Assembly: GCF_009193215.1 (NCBI RefSeq)
Contig: NZ_VYVA01000001.1
Coordinates: 1,054,001-1,118,000 of the forward strand
Reading direction: 5' to 3'
Length of the DNA: 64,000 nucleotides
From: Flavicella marina
GTDB lineage: Bacteria > Bacteroidota > Bacteroidia > Flavobacteriales > Flavobacteriaceae
Shown: positions 21,429 through 29,895 of the stretch, one piece after another
Layout of the letters: every line of letters begins with the position of its first letter
Position numbering within the stretch: the first letter of the stretch is position 1
Notes under the pieces: generated by a model
Database searches by the model: none
Told to the model about the DNA's origin: nothing
Seen by the model: only the letters and a program-made list of their open reading frames with translations
Translations under genes and position numbers: made by a program

Positions 21429-23240
21429 ATGAAAAAACAGTTATTTTATTTATCTATTTTAATTTCAACCTTTGGTTTTTCTCAGAAAAACGTTGTGTCT
21501 GTTGATTTAAATACACAAAAATTTATTGGTGAAGAAAGTGATTTGAGTAGGAAGAAGTATTTTTCAATACATGCATCATATACAGATTGGGGTTTGGCCC
21601 CAGAATCTGATTATTTATTCAAACATTTGGGGATAGAATTTGGTAGAGCATTTAGCGGACCAAAACCTTTCAATAAGAAAAAAGATGTCGACCCTAAACT
21701 ATCAGATGCAGCAGCCTATGCTAAAAAATCTCAAGGCTATTTTCTAAATTCTCCTATGTACAAAGAGCATAAAACAACGGATTTTATTATTACTGATCAT
21801 CCTAGTCAAGCATTTCAATTAAATAAAGACTATGCTAAGGTAGCAGCTTACAATGTTGAGTATATTAAGAAAGGATATCCGACATTGCCAAAATACTATG
21901 AGATTATGAACGAGCCTTTTGTACATGCAAAAGATTATGTAAAAACATGGGCAGAAACAGAAGGTGTTATCGTTGAAATGTCTAAATTTCATAAAGTTGT
22001 TGCTGATAAGATTCATGCAGAAGTTCCAAATATGTTGGTGGGTGGCTATAGTGCAGCTTGGCCTGAAATGTCTAAAAATAATTTTTGGCATTGGAATACA
22101 AGGATGAAAGTATTTATGGATAATGCAGGAGAAAGCATGGATTTTTTTGCCACACATATCTATGATGGTCGAAATGTTTCTGGTGATTTTAGTTATCGTT
22201 CGGGAAGTAATGCTGAAGCGATTCTTGATTTGATTGAAGCCTATAGTTATAAAAAATGGGGAATTGTAAAACCCCATTTGATTTCTGAGTATGGGTATAC
22301 AGCCAAAGGCTTACAAGGAAAACCTTATTCTGCTAAGTTAGATGGTACTTGTTTGGTGTCGTACAACAATATTTTGATGGCGTTGATGGACAAACCAGAT
22401 CGCTTGCTAAAAGCGGTACCTTTCATCGTAGGTAAAGGAAGTTTTTTTTACACAAGTCCGGATAATCCTGAAGGACATCCTTATCCTTGGGTGATAATGC
22501 GAAAGCTTAAAAATGGGTCTTACAAATATACCCACATGAAAAAATTCTATGAGCTTTGGAAAGATGTCGAAGGTAAACGAGTAGAGATATTTTCTAATAA
22601 CCCTGATATACAAACAAATGCTTTTGTAAAGACCGGGAAAGCATATATTGCGATCAACAATCTATCTGATAATGAAGAGTTATTAAGTTTAGACTTTATG
22701 AATAAAAGTCAAGGCTTGATTAAGAATACTACCTTAAGAAGGCTGTATACTACTTCAAGCGGTATTCCAAAATTGGTCTATTTTACAGATATAAGTGAAC
22801 TTTCTGAGCTTACATTGAAAAAAGGCGAAACGGTTGTATTGGAATGTGATGTTGAAGAATATGAGTTTTCTAAAGAATTGAAAGAGAACAATTATTATTC
22901 TAAAACCTACCTTCAAGAAATTGCTGCAAATCAAAGCCTGTCTTTTGTGATAGAAAATGTTGAAGCTGGAAAAAAAGGTAGGGCTTCATTAAGAATGGGA
23001 ATTGCACGTGCGCATAATTTAAGCAAAGCACCCAAAGTTACTATTAATGGGAAAAAAATAAATGTTCCTTCTAATTGGAGTGGTTATGATCAAGCTCCTC
23101 GGGAACATTATTTTGGGGTGATAGAAATTCCATTTCCAGTAAAATATCTAAAGAACGGTGATAACAAAGTTACCCTGTCTTTTCCCGATACAGGAGGACA
23201 TGTAAGTTCTATAATCTTAAATGCCGAAGTATTGCAGTAA
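21429..23240 (+). CDS. GH86 beta-agarase/beta-porphyranase (single-module form)
   Basis: 603 residues. Signal peptide ending FGFSQ, no T9SS tail, so probably periplasmic. The GH86 TIM barrel has acid/base Glu162 in IMNEPFVHA and nucleophile Glu287 in HLISEYGY, 125 residues apart as in characterised GH86 porphyranases (127 in one Bacteroides enzyme, from memory). Further marks: GGYSAAWPEMS, FWHWNTRMKVFMDNAGE, THIYDGRNVSG. Two beta-sandwich domains follow, the last containing FPDTGGHVSSIIL. GH86 enzymes cleave internal beta-1,4 bonds of agarose or porphyran; which one cannot be read here. A second GH86 is encoded at 29896-32412. Confidence 0.93.
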   Translation: MKKQLFYLSILISTFGFSQKNVVSVDLNTQKFIGEESDLSRKKYFSIHASYTDWGLAPESDYLFKHLGIEFGRAFSGPKPFNKKKDVDPKLSDAAAYAKKSQGYFLNSPMYKEHKTTDFIITDHPSQAFQLNKDYAKVAAYNVEYIKKGYPTLPKYYEIMNEPFVHAKDYVKTWAETEGVIVEMSKFHKVVADKIHAEVPNMLVGGYSAAWPEMSKNNFWHWNTRMKVFMDNAGESMDFFATHIYDGRNVSGDFSYRSGSNAEAILDLIEAYSYKKWGIVKPHLISEYGYTAKGLQGKPYSAKLDGTCLVSYNNILMALMDKPDRLLKAVPFIVGKGSFFYTSPDNPEGHPYPWVIMRKLKNGSYKYTHMKKFYELWKDVEGKRVEIFSNNPDIQTNAFVKTGKAYIAINNLSDNEELLSLDFMNKSQGLIKNTTLRRLYTTSSGIPKLVYFTDISELSELTLKKGETVVLECDVEEYEFSKELKENNYYSKTYLQEIAANQSLSFVIENVEAGKKGRASLRMGIARAHNLSKAPKVTINGKKINVPSNWSGYDQAPREHYFGVIEIPFPVKYLKNGDNKVTLSFPDTGGHVSSIILNAEVLQ

Positions 23241-23287
23241 ATAATTGGCCTTAAACAAAAGGACTAATGCAATAGAAATAACCAAAT

Positions 23288-23322
23288 AAGACATACGTAT
23301 TCTTAAATGAATCATATGTCTT
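23288..23322. repeat. Imperfect hairpin in the GH86/GH105 spacer
   Basis: Arms aagacata (23288-23295) and tatgtctt (23315-23322) pair perfectly, and inner bases (attc/gaat) extend the stem with mismatches. No T-run follows, so it is not a standard terminator. Confidence 0.5.
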
Positions 23323-23330
23323 CTATAATA

Positions 23331-23351
23331 ATACAATCGATTGTATTTTTG
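23331..23351 (+). promoter_or_regulatory. 16-bp palindrome overlapping a -7 promoter element before GH105-DUF2264
   Basis: A perfect palindrome ATACAATCGATTGTAT occupies 23331-23346. It overlaps TATTTTTG (23344-23351), a perfect TAnnTTTG element 20 nt before the GH105-DUF2264 start. The 21-bp tandem repeat of the other PUL promoters is absent here, so this internal promoter may obey a different regulator. Confidence 0.5.
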
Positions 23352-23371
23352 ATAAACACCAATAAATATAG

Positions 23372-26300
23372 ATGATGAAATTTTATAGTACGATGTTATG
23401 TACCTTGTTTTGTGCATTTCTACTTAACTCGCAAAGTATAAATCCAGTTTCAGTTCGAAACGAAATGGAAAGAGTTGCCAATTGGCAAATAGATCATTTT
23501 AAAGACTCCTATAGTGGACGAAAAAAACCACATCACGAAAGAGATTGGACCAATGGAGCATTGTATGTAGGAATGGTAAAATATGCCAAATTAGCAAAGG
23601 ATGATCGCTATTGGAAATTGATGCGTTCAATCGGTGAAAATCATAACTGGGAGTTGCATTGGAGAAAATATATGGCGGATGACCATACCGTTGGACAGAT
23701 GTATCTTGAGTTATTTCGAAAGTATCAAGATAGTTCAATGATTCATGGTACTCAGAAACGTTTTGATTTCATTATAGATCATCCTAGTAAACAGCCAATT
23801 ACTTTAGAGAATTATAAACATTTGGAGCGTTGGACCTGGTGTGATGCCTTGTTTATGGCTCCTCCTATTTGGGCCAAGCTTTCTAAAATCACAGGAGACA
23901 AAAAATATTCTGATTGGATGTTAACAGAATATGAAGCGACCAAAGAACACCTATTTGATAATGAAGAACACTTATTTTTTAGAGATGATAGTTTTATCGA
24001 GAAACGAGATCATGGAAATAAAATATTTTGGTCTAGAGGTAATGGTTGGGTTTTTGGCGGATTAACCTTGTTAATGGATGAATATAACCCTGGTTCAAAA
24101 GAGTATGCGTATTTCAAAGATATTTATTTAAAGATGGCTGAAAAGCTTATTCAAATTCAAACACCAGAGGGGCATTGGGCGATGAGTTTGTTGAATCAAG
24201 ATTTTTATAAAACACCAGAAACCAGTGGAACTGCCTTTTTTACATTTGGTTTGGCTTGGGGGGTTAATAATGGATTGTTGAGTAAAGAAAAATATCAGCC
24301 TCATATAGAAAAGGCATGGAACTGTTTGACGAGTCATATTACTAAAGAGGGTATGTTAGGTTATGTTCAACCCATTGGTGCTGGACCAGATAAATCATTT
24401 AAAGACCAAACGGAGGTGTATGGTTCAGGAGCTTTTTTAGCCGCAGGATCAGAGGTGTATAAGTTGTTTGGCGGTCAAGAAATATTTCAAATAAAAAATC
24501 CGGACTATGAGAAAAGTCCAATTACAGGAATGACGCGAACGCATTGGGAGGATGCAGCTATGTACATGCTTGAAGGAGCATTCAGTTACGTATCTACTCT
24601 TGATGATCCATTGAAATTTCCAAAAATTGGGTCTGTAGCTTATCCGAGAGGAAAATGGCAAGAACCAGTTGAAAAGTTAGAGGGTTTGTGCAGAACCTTA
24701 TTTGTTGCTGCTCCGTTGCTTAGAGAAAATCCTGATTTGGTTGTAAATGGAATTCACTTAGCCGAATATTACCAACATAATATTTTGAATTTGATGAACG
24801 AAAATCATCCTTCTTTTATCAAAGATAAAGTAGGAGATTGGCCAGGACAAACTTTGGTAGAGTTTGGGGCGCTTAGTATGTCTATGTTCACGGTACCTGA
24901 AGTATTGTGGGATCCCTTAACTCAAGCCCAAAAAGATAAGTTAGCTAAGAAAATGCTAAGTTATGCAGATGGCCCTACGGTTCCTTCAAACTGGAAGTTC
25001 TTTAATATTTTTGTTTTGAGTTTTTTTAAAGACAAAGGGTATGAAGTAAATGAGAAACTCCTAGTTGAATACTTAAACAAATCTTTGGCTCACTATCGAG
25101 GTGATGGTTGGTACAACGATAACCCAGCCTATGATTATTATAGTATGTGGGCATTTCAAATGTACGGGCCTTTTTGGTCAGAAGTTTTTGGAAAAAAATA
25201 TTATCCTGAAATAGCCGAAAAACTGAAAAATAACTTTTTGGATTTAGAAAAATCTTACCCCTATATGTTTAGTGAAAATGGTGAAATGATTATGTGGGGT
25301 AGAAGTATTACCTATCGTTTTGCTTCTATTAGTCCTTTTCCATTATTTAGTTTGTATGAGAAAAGCTTGCCAAAAGCAAATTGGGGAGCGATGAGGAGAA
25401 CTTCTTCGGGTGTGTTATTACAATTTTTACAGCATCCAGAATTTATGAAAGATGGGGTTCCAACTCTTGGATTCTATGGGGCATTCGATCCATCTACCCA
25501 ATATTATAGTTGCAGAGGCAGCGTGTATTGGATGGCAAAATCTTTTTTGAGTTTACTATCTCCTAAAGAAAGTAAGTTTTGGTCTGAAAAAGAGAATCAA
25601 GGTGTTTGGGAAAAAGATGCAATGAAAGAAAATGTTACGAATCATTTTTATGAGGGGTCGAAAATTATGGTATCGAACTATAAAGAGATTGGTGCGTCAG
25701 AAATTCGCGCTTGGTGCGATGTTCCTAGAATAGGAATAAAAGAGCCTTTTCGTTCTAGTGAAAATTACAACAAGTTATCATACAATAGTGCATTTCCATG
25801 GCAAGCTGATGATACCGAAAATGGTGTCGTTTCTATGAATTATGTTTTTAGAACTAATGATGTTACGTATAAAAATGAACCTGGTCATTTGTATACATTT
25901 AATAAGTTTGAAAACGAAGTATACTATAGAGATTTGGCATCTGAATATTTAAAAAACACTAGTTTACAGTTGGCAGAGATGCCTTTGAAGAACGGAATCT
26001 TGCGAGTTGATAAATTAAATAGCAAAACTTCTGTTGACTTGCGGTTTGGTCATTATTCACTTCCTCATATCAATGGATATATTAAGAAAAGTTCGCGTGT
26101 TGTAAAAGGGAAGGAAGTTCATATGATTGATAATGGGGTGTATCAACTTGCGTTGGTCCCTATTTCTGGTTGGAATGAAGCTACAACAGTAACTTCTAAT
26201 GGATTACACCCAGTAACCAAAGAAAGTACTGTGATTAATGTTGTTGACTCTTATAACCCAAAGAAAGACAAGGGTATTTATACTTCATTATTATTGTGGA

Positions 26301-26419
26301 AGAGATCAGGAGAAGAATTTTCAGACGAAGAATTGTCCCTTGTAAAACGCGTAAAAATAAAGAAAGAATCTGTTAAAGTCTGCTTCAAAGATAAAACGGA
26401 AAAGACTTTTAGTTGGTAG
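23372..26419 (+). CDS. GH105-like unsaturated uronyl hydrolase fused to a DUF2264 domain
   Basis: 1015 residues with signal peptide (ending LLNSQS). Residues ~25-375 are a GH88/GH105 (alpha/alpha)6 barrel: WTNGALYVGM, DDHTVGQMYLELF, WTWCDALFMAPP with the probable catalytic Asp158, SRGNGWVFGGL, TSGTAFFTFGLAWG, DQTEVYGSGAFLAAGSE. Residues ~385-1015 match DUF2264: WEDAAMYMLEGAFSY, FGALSMSMFTVPEVLW, YNDNPAYDYYSMWAFQMYGP, SENGEMIMWGRSITYRF. Part of DUF2264 has, as I recall, been assigned to the glucuronidase family GH154. GH105 normally removes the 4,5-unsaturated uronate left by lyases. A fusion of both suggests stepwise trimming of uronate-bearing oligosaccharides. Last gene of the plus arm, 131 nt after GH86 with its own possible promoter. 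Confidence 0.88.
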   Translation: MMKFYSTMLCTLFCAFLLNSQSINPVSVRNEMERVANWQIDHFKDSYSGRKKPHHERDWTNGALYVGMVKYAKLAKDDRYWKLMRSIGENHNWELHWRKYMADDHTVGQMYLELFRKYQDSSMIHGTQKRFDFIIDHPSKQPITLENYKHLERWTWCDALFMAPPIWAKLSKITGDKKYSDWMLTEYEATKEHLFDNEEHLFFRDDSFIEKRDHGNKIFWSRGNGWVFGGLTLLMDEYNPGSKEYAYFKDIYLKMAEKLIQIQTPEGHWAMSLLNQDFYKTPETSGTAFFTFGLAWGVNNGLLSKEKYQPHIEKAWNCLTSHITKEGMLGYVQPIGAGPDKSFKDQTEVYGSGAFLAAGSEVYKLFGGQEIFQIKNPDYEKSPITGMTRTHWEDAAMYMLEGAFSYVSTLDDPLKFPKIGSVAYPRGKWQEPVEKLEGLCRTLFVAAPLLRENPDLVVNGIHLAEYYQHNILNLMNENHPSFIKDKVGDWPGQTLVEFGALSMSMFTVPEVLWDPLTQAQKDKLAKKMLSYADGPTVPSNWKFFNIFVLSFFKDKGYEVNEKLLVEYLNKSLAHYRGDGWYNDNPAYDYYSMWAFQMYGPFWSEVFGKKYYPEIAEKLKNNFLDLEKSYPYMFSENGEMIMWGRSITYRFASISPFPLFSLYEKSLPKANWGAMRRTSSGVLLQFLQHPEFMKDGVPTLGFYGAFDPSTQYYSCRGSVYWMAKSFLSLLSPKESKFWSEKENQGVWEKDAMKENVTNHFYEGSKIMVSNYKEIGASEIRAWCDVPRIGIKEPFRSSENYNKLSYNSAFPWQADDTENGVVSMNYVFRTNDVTYKNEPGHLYTFNKFENEVYYRDLASEYLKNTSLQLAEMPLKNGILRVDKLNSKTSVDLRFGHYSLPHINGYIKKSSRVVKGKEVHMIDNGVYQLALVPISGWNEATTVTSNGLHPVTKESTVINVVDSYNPKKDKGIYTSLLLWKRSGEEFSDEELSLVKRVKIKKESVKVCFKDKTEKTFSW

Positions 26420-26436
26420 TCAAGAATTATAAAAAA

Positions 26437-26472
26437 TAAAAAAAGCTTAGAAATTGTTCTAAGCTTTTTTTT
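26437..26472. terminator. Bidirectional terminator where the two PUL arms converge
   Basis: A 10-bp stem aagcttagaa (26443-26452) / ttctaagctt (26457-26466), loop attg, with A-run before and T-run after, separates the GH105 gene (+) from the Fn3 lipoprotein gene (-). Confidence 0.9.
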
Positions 26473-26487
26473 ATGGTAACTAGTAGA

Positions 26488-27186
26488 TTATTCAGTTTTA
26501 AAATCAAATACTGGAGATACAGATTGATTACCATGGCTATCTTTTGCTACGACTTTCCAATAATATACAGTGTCTTCATCTAAGGTTCCTGTTGCAAATT
26601 CTGTGGCTTCGGTAGTCGTTACTTTCGAGGTTGGTGGATTTGATGTTGCTAGGTATACATCGTATTCAACAATATCGTTATCGATATCTGTTGCATCCCA
26701 AGTCAATAAGAAACTCCTAGGTGTTTTACTACCCATAGTTGGGTAAATTGGATCTGCAGGAAAAGGTGCGTAGTTTTGTACTCCTGAACCAGCATTGTAG
26801 AATTTCCATACAGTACTGCGAGTTTGATCACTAAAACGCTCTCCAATAGCGATAACATACCATGAATAAGGTACTCCACGTTCAATCGTTATGCCTTTAG
26901 AAGTTGTAGTAGCATTAAAGGCGACTTCTTTATCTGTATCTAAATTTTTGAGGGTCAATATATACGATTTGGCAGTTGCAGTTCCGTTCCATTCAAAGGT
27001 AACCTCACTTCTAGTATCTGAGATAATAGTTCCTTCAAAGCATTCAGAGTTCTCAAGAGGGAAAACTAGAGTAGGTTTTGCTTCATTGTCGTTTGATCCG
27101 TTTTCACCTTCCGCATCACTTGAAGAACAACCCGCAAATGATATTGAGATGAATAGGATATATAGAATAGTATTTATTAGTTTCAT
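26488..27186 (-). CDS. Lipoprotein with fibronectin type III-like domains
   Basis: 232 residues. Lipobox SFAGCSSS (Cys about residue 20) followed by an acidic, Ser/Asn-rich linker. Two Fn3-like beta-sandwich domains: about 40-125 (VTFEWNGTATAKSYILTLKN, PYSWYVIAIG) and about 140-232 (LLTWDATDIDNDIVEYDVYL, YYWKVVAKDSHGNQSVSP). No catalytic motif. The start overlaps the beta-helix gene stop by 4 nt (ATGA), so the two are translationally coupled, which suggests they work together at the surface. It is probably a glycan-binding or scaffold lipoprotein. Last gene of the minus arm. Confidence 0.8.
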   Translation of the reverse strand: MKLINTILYILFISISFAGCSSSDAEGENGSNDNEAKPTLVFPLENSECFEGTIISDTRSEVTFEWNGTATAKSYILTLKNLDTDKEVAFNATTTSKGITIERGVPYSWYVIAIGERFSDQTRSTVWKFYNAGSGVQNYAPFPADPIYPTMGSKTPRSFLLTWDATDIDNDIVEYDVYLATSNPPTSKVTTTEATEFATGTLDEDTVYYWKVVAKDSHGNQSVSPVFDFKTE

Positions 27187-29891
27187 TTTTTAATAAATTT
27201 TGATTGAATTTTGTGATTTTTTGAACTAAAATTTACAATGTATATTCCACTCGAAAGGGATGTAACATCTATGTAGAAGTTGTTGTCTAACAATTGTGTT
27301 GTTCCAGTTTTTTCAATGCTTCCAGTAGTAGCATATATCTGATAGAATACCTCGTTGTCGGTAAAATTTAGAGCTGATATATGTAACATATCTGACACCG
27401 GATTTGACAAGTATAATTGTGCATTAGATAGCGCAATAGTTTCAATATGTTGTCCTTGACAATCTTTATTTGTGGTTACTGAAATCTTATTTTCTCCTGA
27501 TGTAAGAGGTATCTTTATTTCAGATTCATCTGTCATATAGGTTGTGTTATTCACTTCAATTCTATACAGTTCAGCACCACTTAATTTAAGGTTTGCTACA
27601 TTAGAGTTTTTCAATACTTCAGATTTAACCTGTAATGTTGAGGGTTTTACAACTGTTAAATCAAAACATTGTTCAAAATCATTATTTCCTTGAATTGTAA
27701 TACAAACGGTGTAAGTGTCCGCAGGAAGGTTTGTGAATTCTGTGGTGGTTGTAAATTGCTTTTCGATAGAAACTCCCGAAATTTTTGCAACATATTGAAG
27801 GTTTTCACTTGCTACAATAGTTATTTTTCCATCATTATTTCCGTTACATGTTTCTCCAATTGCTAACATTTTAAAGTTCTCAGAATCTAAACTAAAAACA
27901 GGACATCCGTCGGTGTTTACAGGTGTGCCAAAAGGGGTGTTTGGACATAAATCATCTGCGTCACCTACACCATCTTTGTCTTCATCGTCTTTTGGAAATG
28001 AAAGACAATCTTCACCTGGTAAACCATAGCAGCCAAGTCCGTTTGGACTCAATCTATAATTCCAAGTGATACCGGCAACCCATTTAGTTCCTCCAAATTC
28101 ATAGGCACCCACATCTGGATTTTCACCGATAAAACCATCTGTAAATCCTGGGATTTGTTTTCCTGTATCTATGGCCTCTGAAGTAGATACCAAGTTGAAA
28201 TTACTTCTATCGATGTTTTGAAAAGAATCTGAAGTCGTAACAATATTGTTTTGTTTGTCTGATTGAGGTTCCCATTGGTCACTATTTGATAGGTTGTTCC
28301 ATACATTGATGTCGCTAAATGCTGTTCCTTCTAAATGCCAAGCACCCATGACACCACCTTCGTTATTCCAAAAAGTGTTGTTGTAGATATTAATGTTTTT
28401 ACAATCCCAATTCATCTGAACACCTGTCCATTCGGTGTTCCAAACGACATTATGATGCACATTGAATCCTTCTGCATCATTATCTAGATAAATACCAGCT
28501 GCTTTTTTCTTAGAACCACTTGAGGCTACATCATGAAACCAGTTGTGGTGGATGGTAGTTGTGTATTGCGCACCAACGGTATAGAATAATGCACAATCAT
28601 CTGCGATTAAGTTACTTCTTGAAATATCGTTGTAAGCAAATTCACAGTTTTTACCATTGTAGTTGATACCATCGCGTCCTCCATTAAAAATAGTGTTGTT
28701 GATAAACTTATTGTTTTCACCACCTCTTGCAACCAAAGGGGCATCGTAAGAACCTAAATAATTAAAATCATGAATTCTAGAGTCGATTACTTCGTTGTTT
28801 TGACCGTCAATGTAAATTCCAGAAGCGGCACTAAAAGCGATTTCACAACGTTCAATTTTATTGTTTGATCCATTTACTCGTACACTTGGTTTATTTGCAT
28901 TGAAACCAGTGAAAACTCCTAATGTGTGATTTCCATAAAAAGAAGATACGCCATATAATAAGTTATTTGTTGAGGTACTCTGATCCATGGTGATACTTCC
29001 ACCAAAAACGGCTAAATTTTTAATATGGATGTAACTTTTTCTATCCAAATCGATCGTTTTGATTCTCTTTCTCATTTTTACTTCACCATCAAGAGGAGCT
29101 ACCCCAGTTGGTATTTGAAGAAACAACTCCTTCGAACTATCGTTGTAGTACCATTCGTTTTGGTTATCTAAAGCAGCTTTTACACCTTCTAAATAAAAGT
29201 CTCCTTTGTCGGCTGGAGCATGAAATGTTCTTATCCAACTAGGATTTTTATTTAATTGAAATGAAACTTTTCCTGAAGAAGAACTTTGAATTGATGCTTT
29301 CCAAGCAATCCAACCAGAACCTGGTTTGTCACCATAAAAGAACACAGTTCCACCTGTCCAATCGATATTCGGAATTTCATTCGATTCTAAATAAGCATCA
29401 ACGATTACGTCAGAACCACTACCTCCTGTATTTCTTCTTGTCTCTAAGTTGAAAGGATTGTCATCAGTTTTGTTTGGCCATCTCGCCAAATCACAAGCTG
29501 TTTCATTGTACATTACAAAGTTTTCTTGTCCTAACGTGTTAAATGGAATCGTTGTTTTGTAAATAGAACCAGAATCCTGAGTCCAACCAGAAAGAGATTG
29601 CATCGCTGATACGATTACACGATCACCAGGATACGATTGAAAAATTATTGGATTTCCAGCAGAACCAGAGTTTGCAGGGGTTAGTGTTTCTTCATATGTT
29701 CCTTCTTTAATGTAAACTACATCTCCAGCCACAGCCACATTGGCAGCTTTGGTAATTGTTAAATAGGGACTGGCTTCTGTTCCTGGGTTCGAATCGTTAC
29801 CGGTTTTTGCAACGTAGATATCTCTTGAATATCCAATGACATGAAGCGTCATAAGAGAATAAAAAAGAGTTTGTTTAAGGAGTTTCATCAA
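27183..29891 (-). CDS. Secreted right-handed beta-helix protein with T9SS tail (putative polysaccharide lyase or glycosidase)
   Basis: 902 residues. Signal peptide ends about residue 22. Residues ~24-600 form a parallel beta-helix: a DUF1565/GH120-like start (IYVAKTGNDSNPGTEASPYLTI, GDVVYIKEGTY), an inserted beta domain, then rungs such as NNKFINNTIFNGGRDGINYNG and INIYNNTFWNN. An acidic thrombospondin type 3-like calcium stretch (DEDKDGVGDADDLCPNTPFG) lies near 640-665. Two beta modules (~670-815) and a type A T9SS tail follow. It is exported by T9SS, likely surface-bound. Beta-helix folds in PULs include lyases (PL1, PL6, PL9) and glycosidases (GH28, GH110, GH120); I cannot place this one. 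It starts 4 nt after the upstream GH86 stop. Confidence 0.82.
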   Translation of the reverse strand: MMKLLKQTLFYSLMTLHVIGYSRDIYVAKTGNDSNPGTEASPYLTITKAANVAVAGDVVYIKEGTYEETLTPANSGSAGNPIIFQSYPGDRVIVSAMQSLSGWTQDSGSIYKTTIPFNTLGQENFVMYNETACDLARWPNKTDDNPFNLETRRNTGGSGSDVIVDAYLESNEIPNIDWTGGTVFFYGDKPGSGWIAWKASIQSSSSGKVSFQLNKNPSWIRTFHAPADKGDFYLEGVKAALDNQNEWYYNDSSKELFLQIPTGVAPLDGEVKMRKRIKTIDLDRKSYIHIKNLAVFGGSITMDQSTSTNNLLYGVSSFYGNHTLGVFTGFNANKPSVRVNGSNNKIERCEIAFSAASGIYIDGQNNEVIDSRIHDFNYLGSYDAPLVARGGENNKFINNTIFNGGRDGINYNGKNCEFAYNDISRSNLIADDCALFYTVGAQYTTTIHHNWFHDVASSGSKKKAAGIYLDNDAEGFNVHHNVVWNTEWTGVQMNWDCKNINIYNNTFWNNEGGVMGAWHLEGTAFSDINVWNNLSNSDQWEPQSDKQNNIVTTSDSFQNIDRSNFNLVSTSEAIDTGKQIPGFTDGFIGENPDVGAYEFGGTKWVAGITWNYRLSPNGLGCYGLPGEDCLSFPKDDEDKDGVGDADDLCPNTPFGTPVNTDGCPVFSLDSENFKMLAIGETCNGNNDGKITIVASENLQYVAKISGVSIEKQFTTTTEFTNLPADTYTVCITIQGNNDFEQCFDLTVVKPSTLQVKSEVLKNSNVANLKLSGAELYRIEVNNTTYMTDESEIKIPLTSGENKISVTTNKDCQGQHIETIALSNAQLYLSNPVSDMLHISALNFTDNEVFYQIYATTGSIEKTGTTQLLDNNFYIDVTSLSSGIYIVNFSSKNHKIQSKFIKK

Positions 29892-29895
29892 TATA

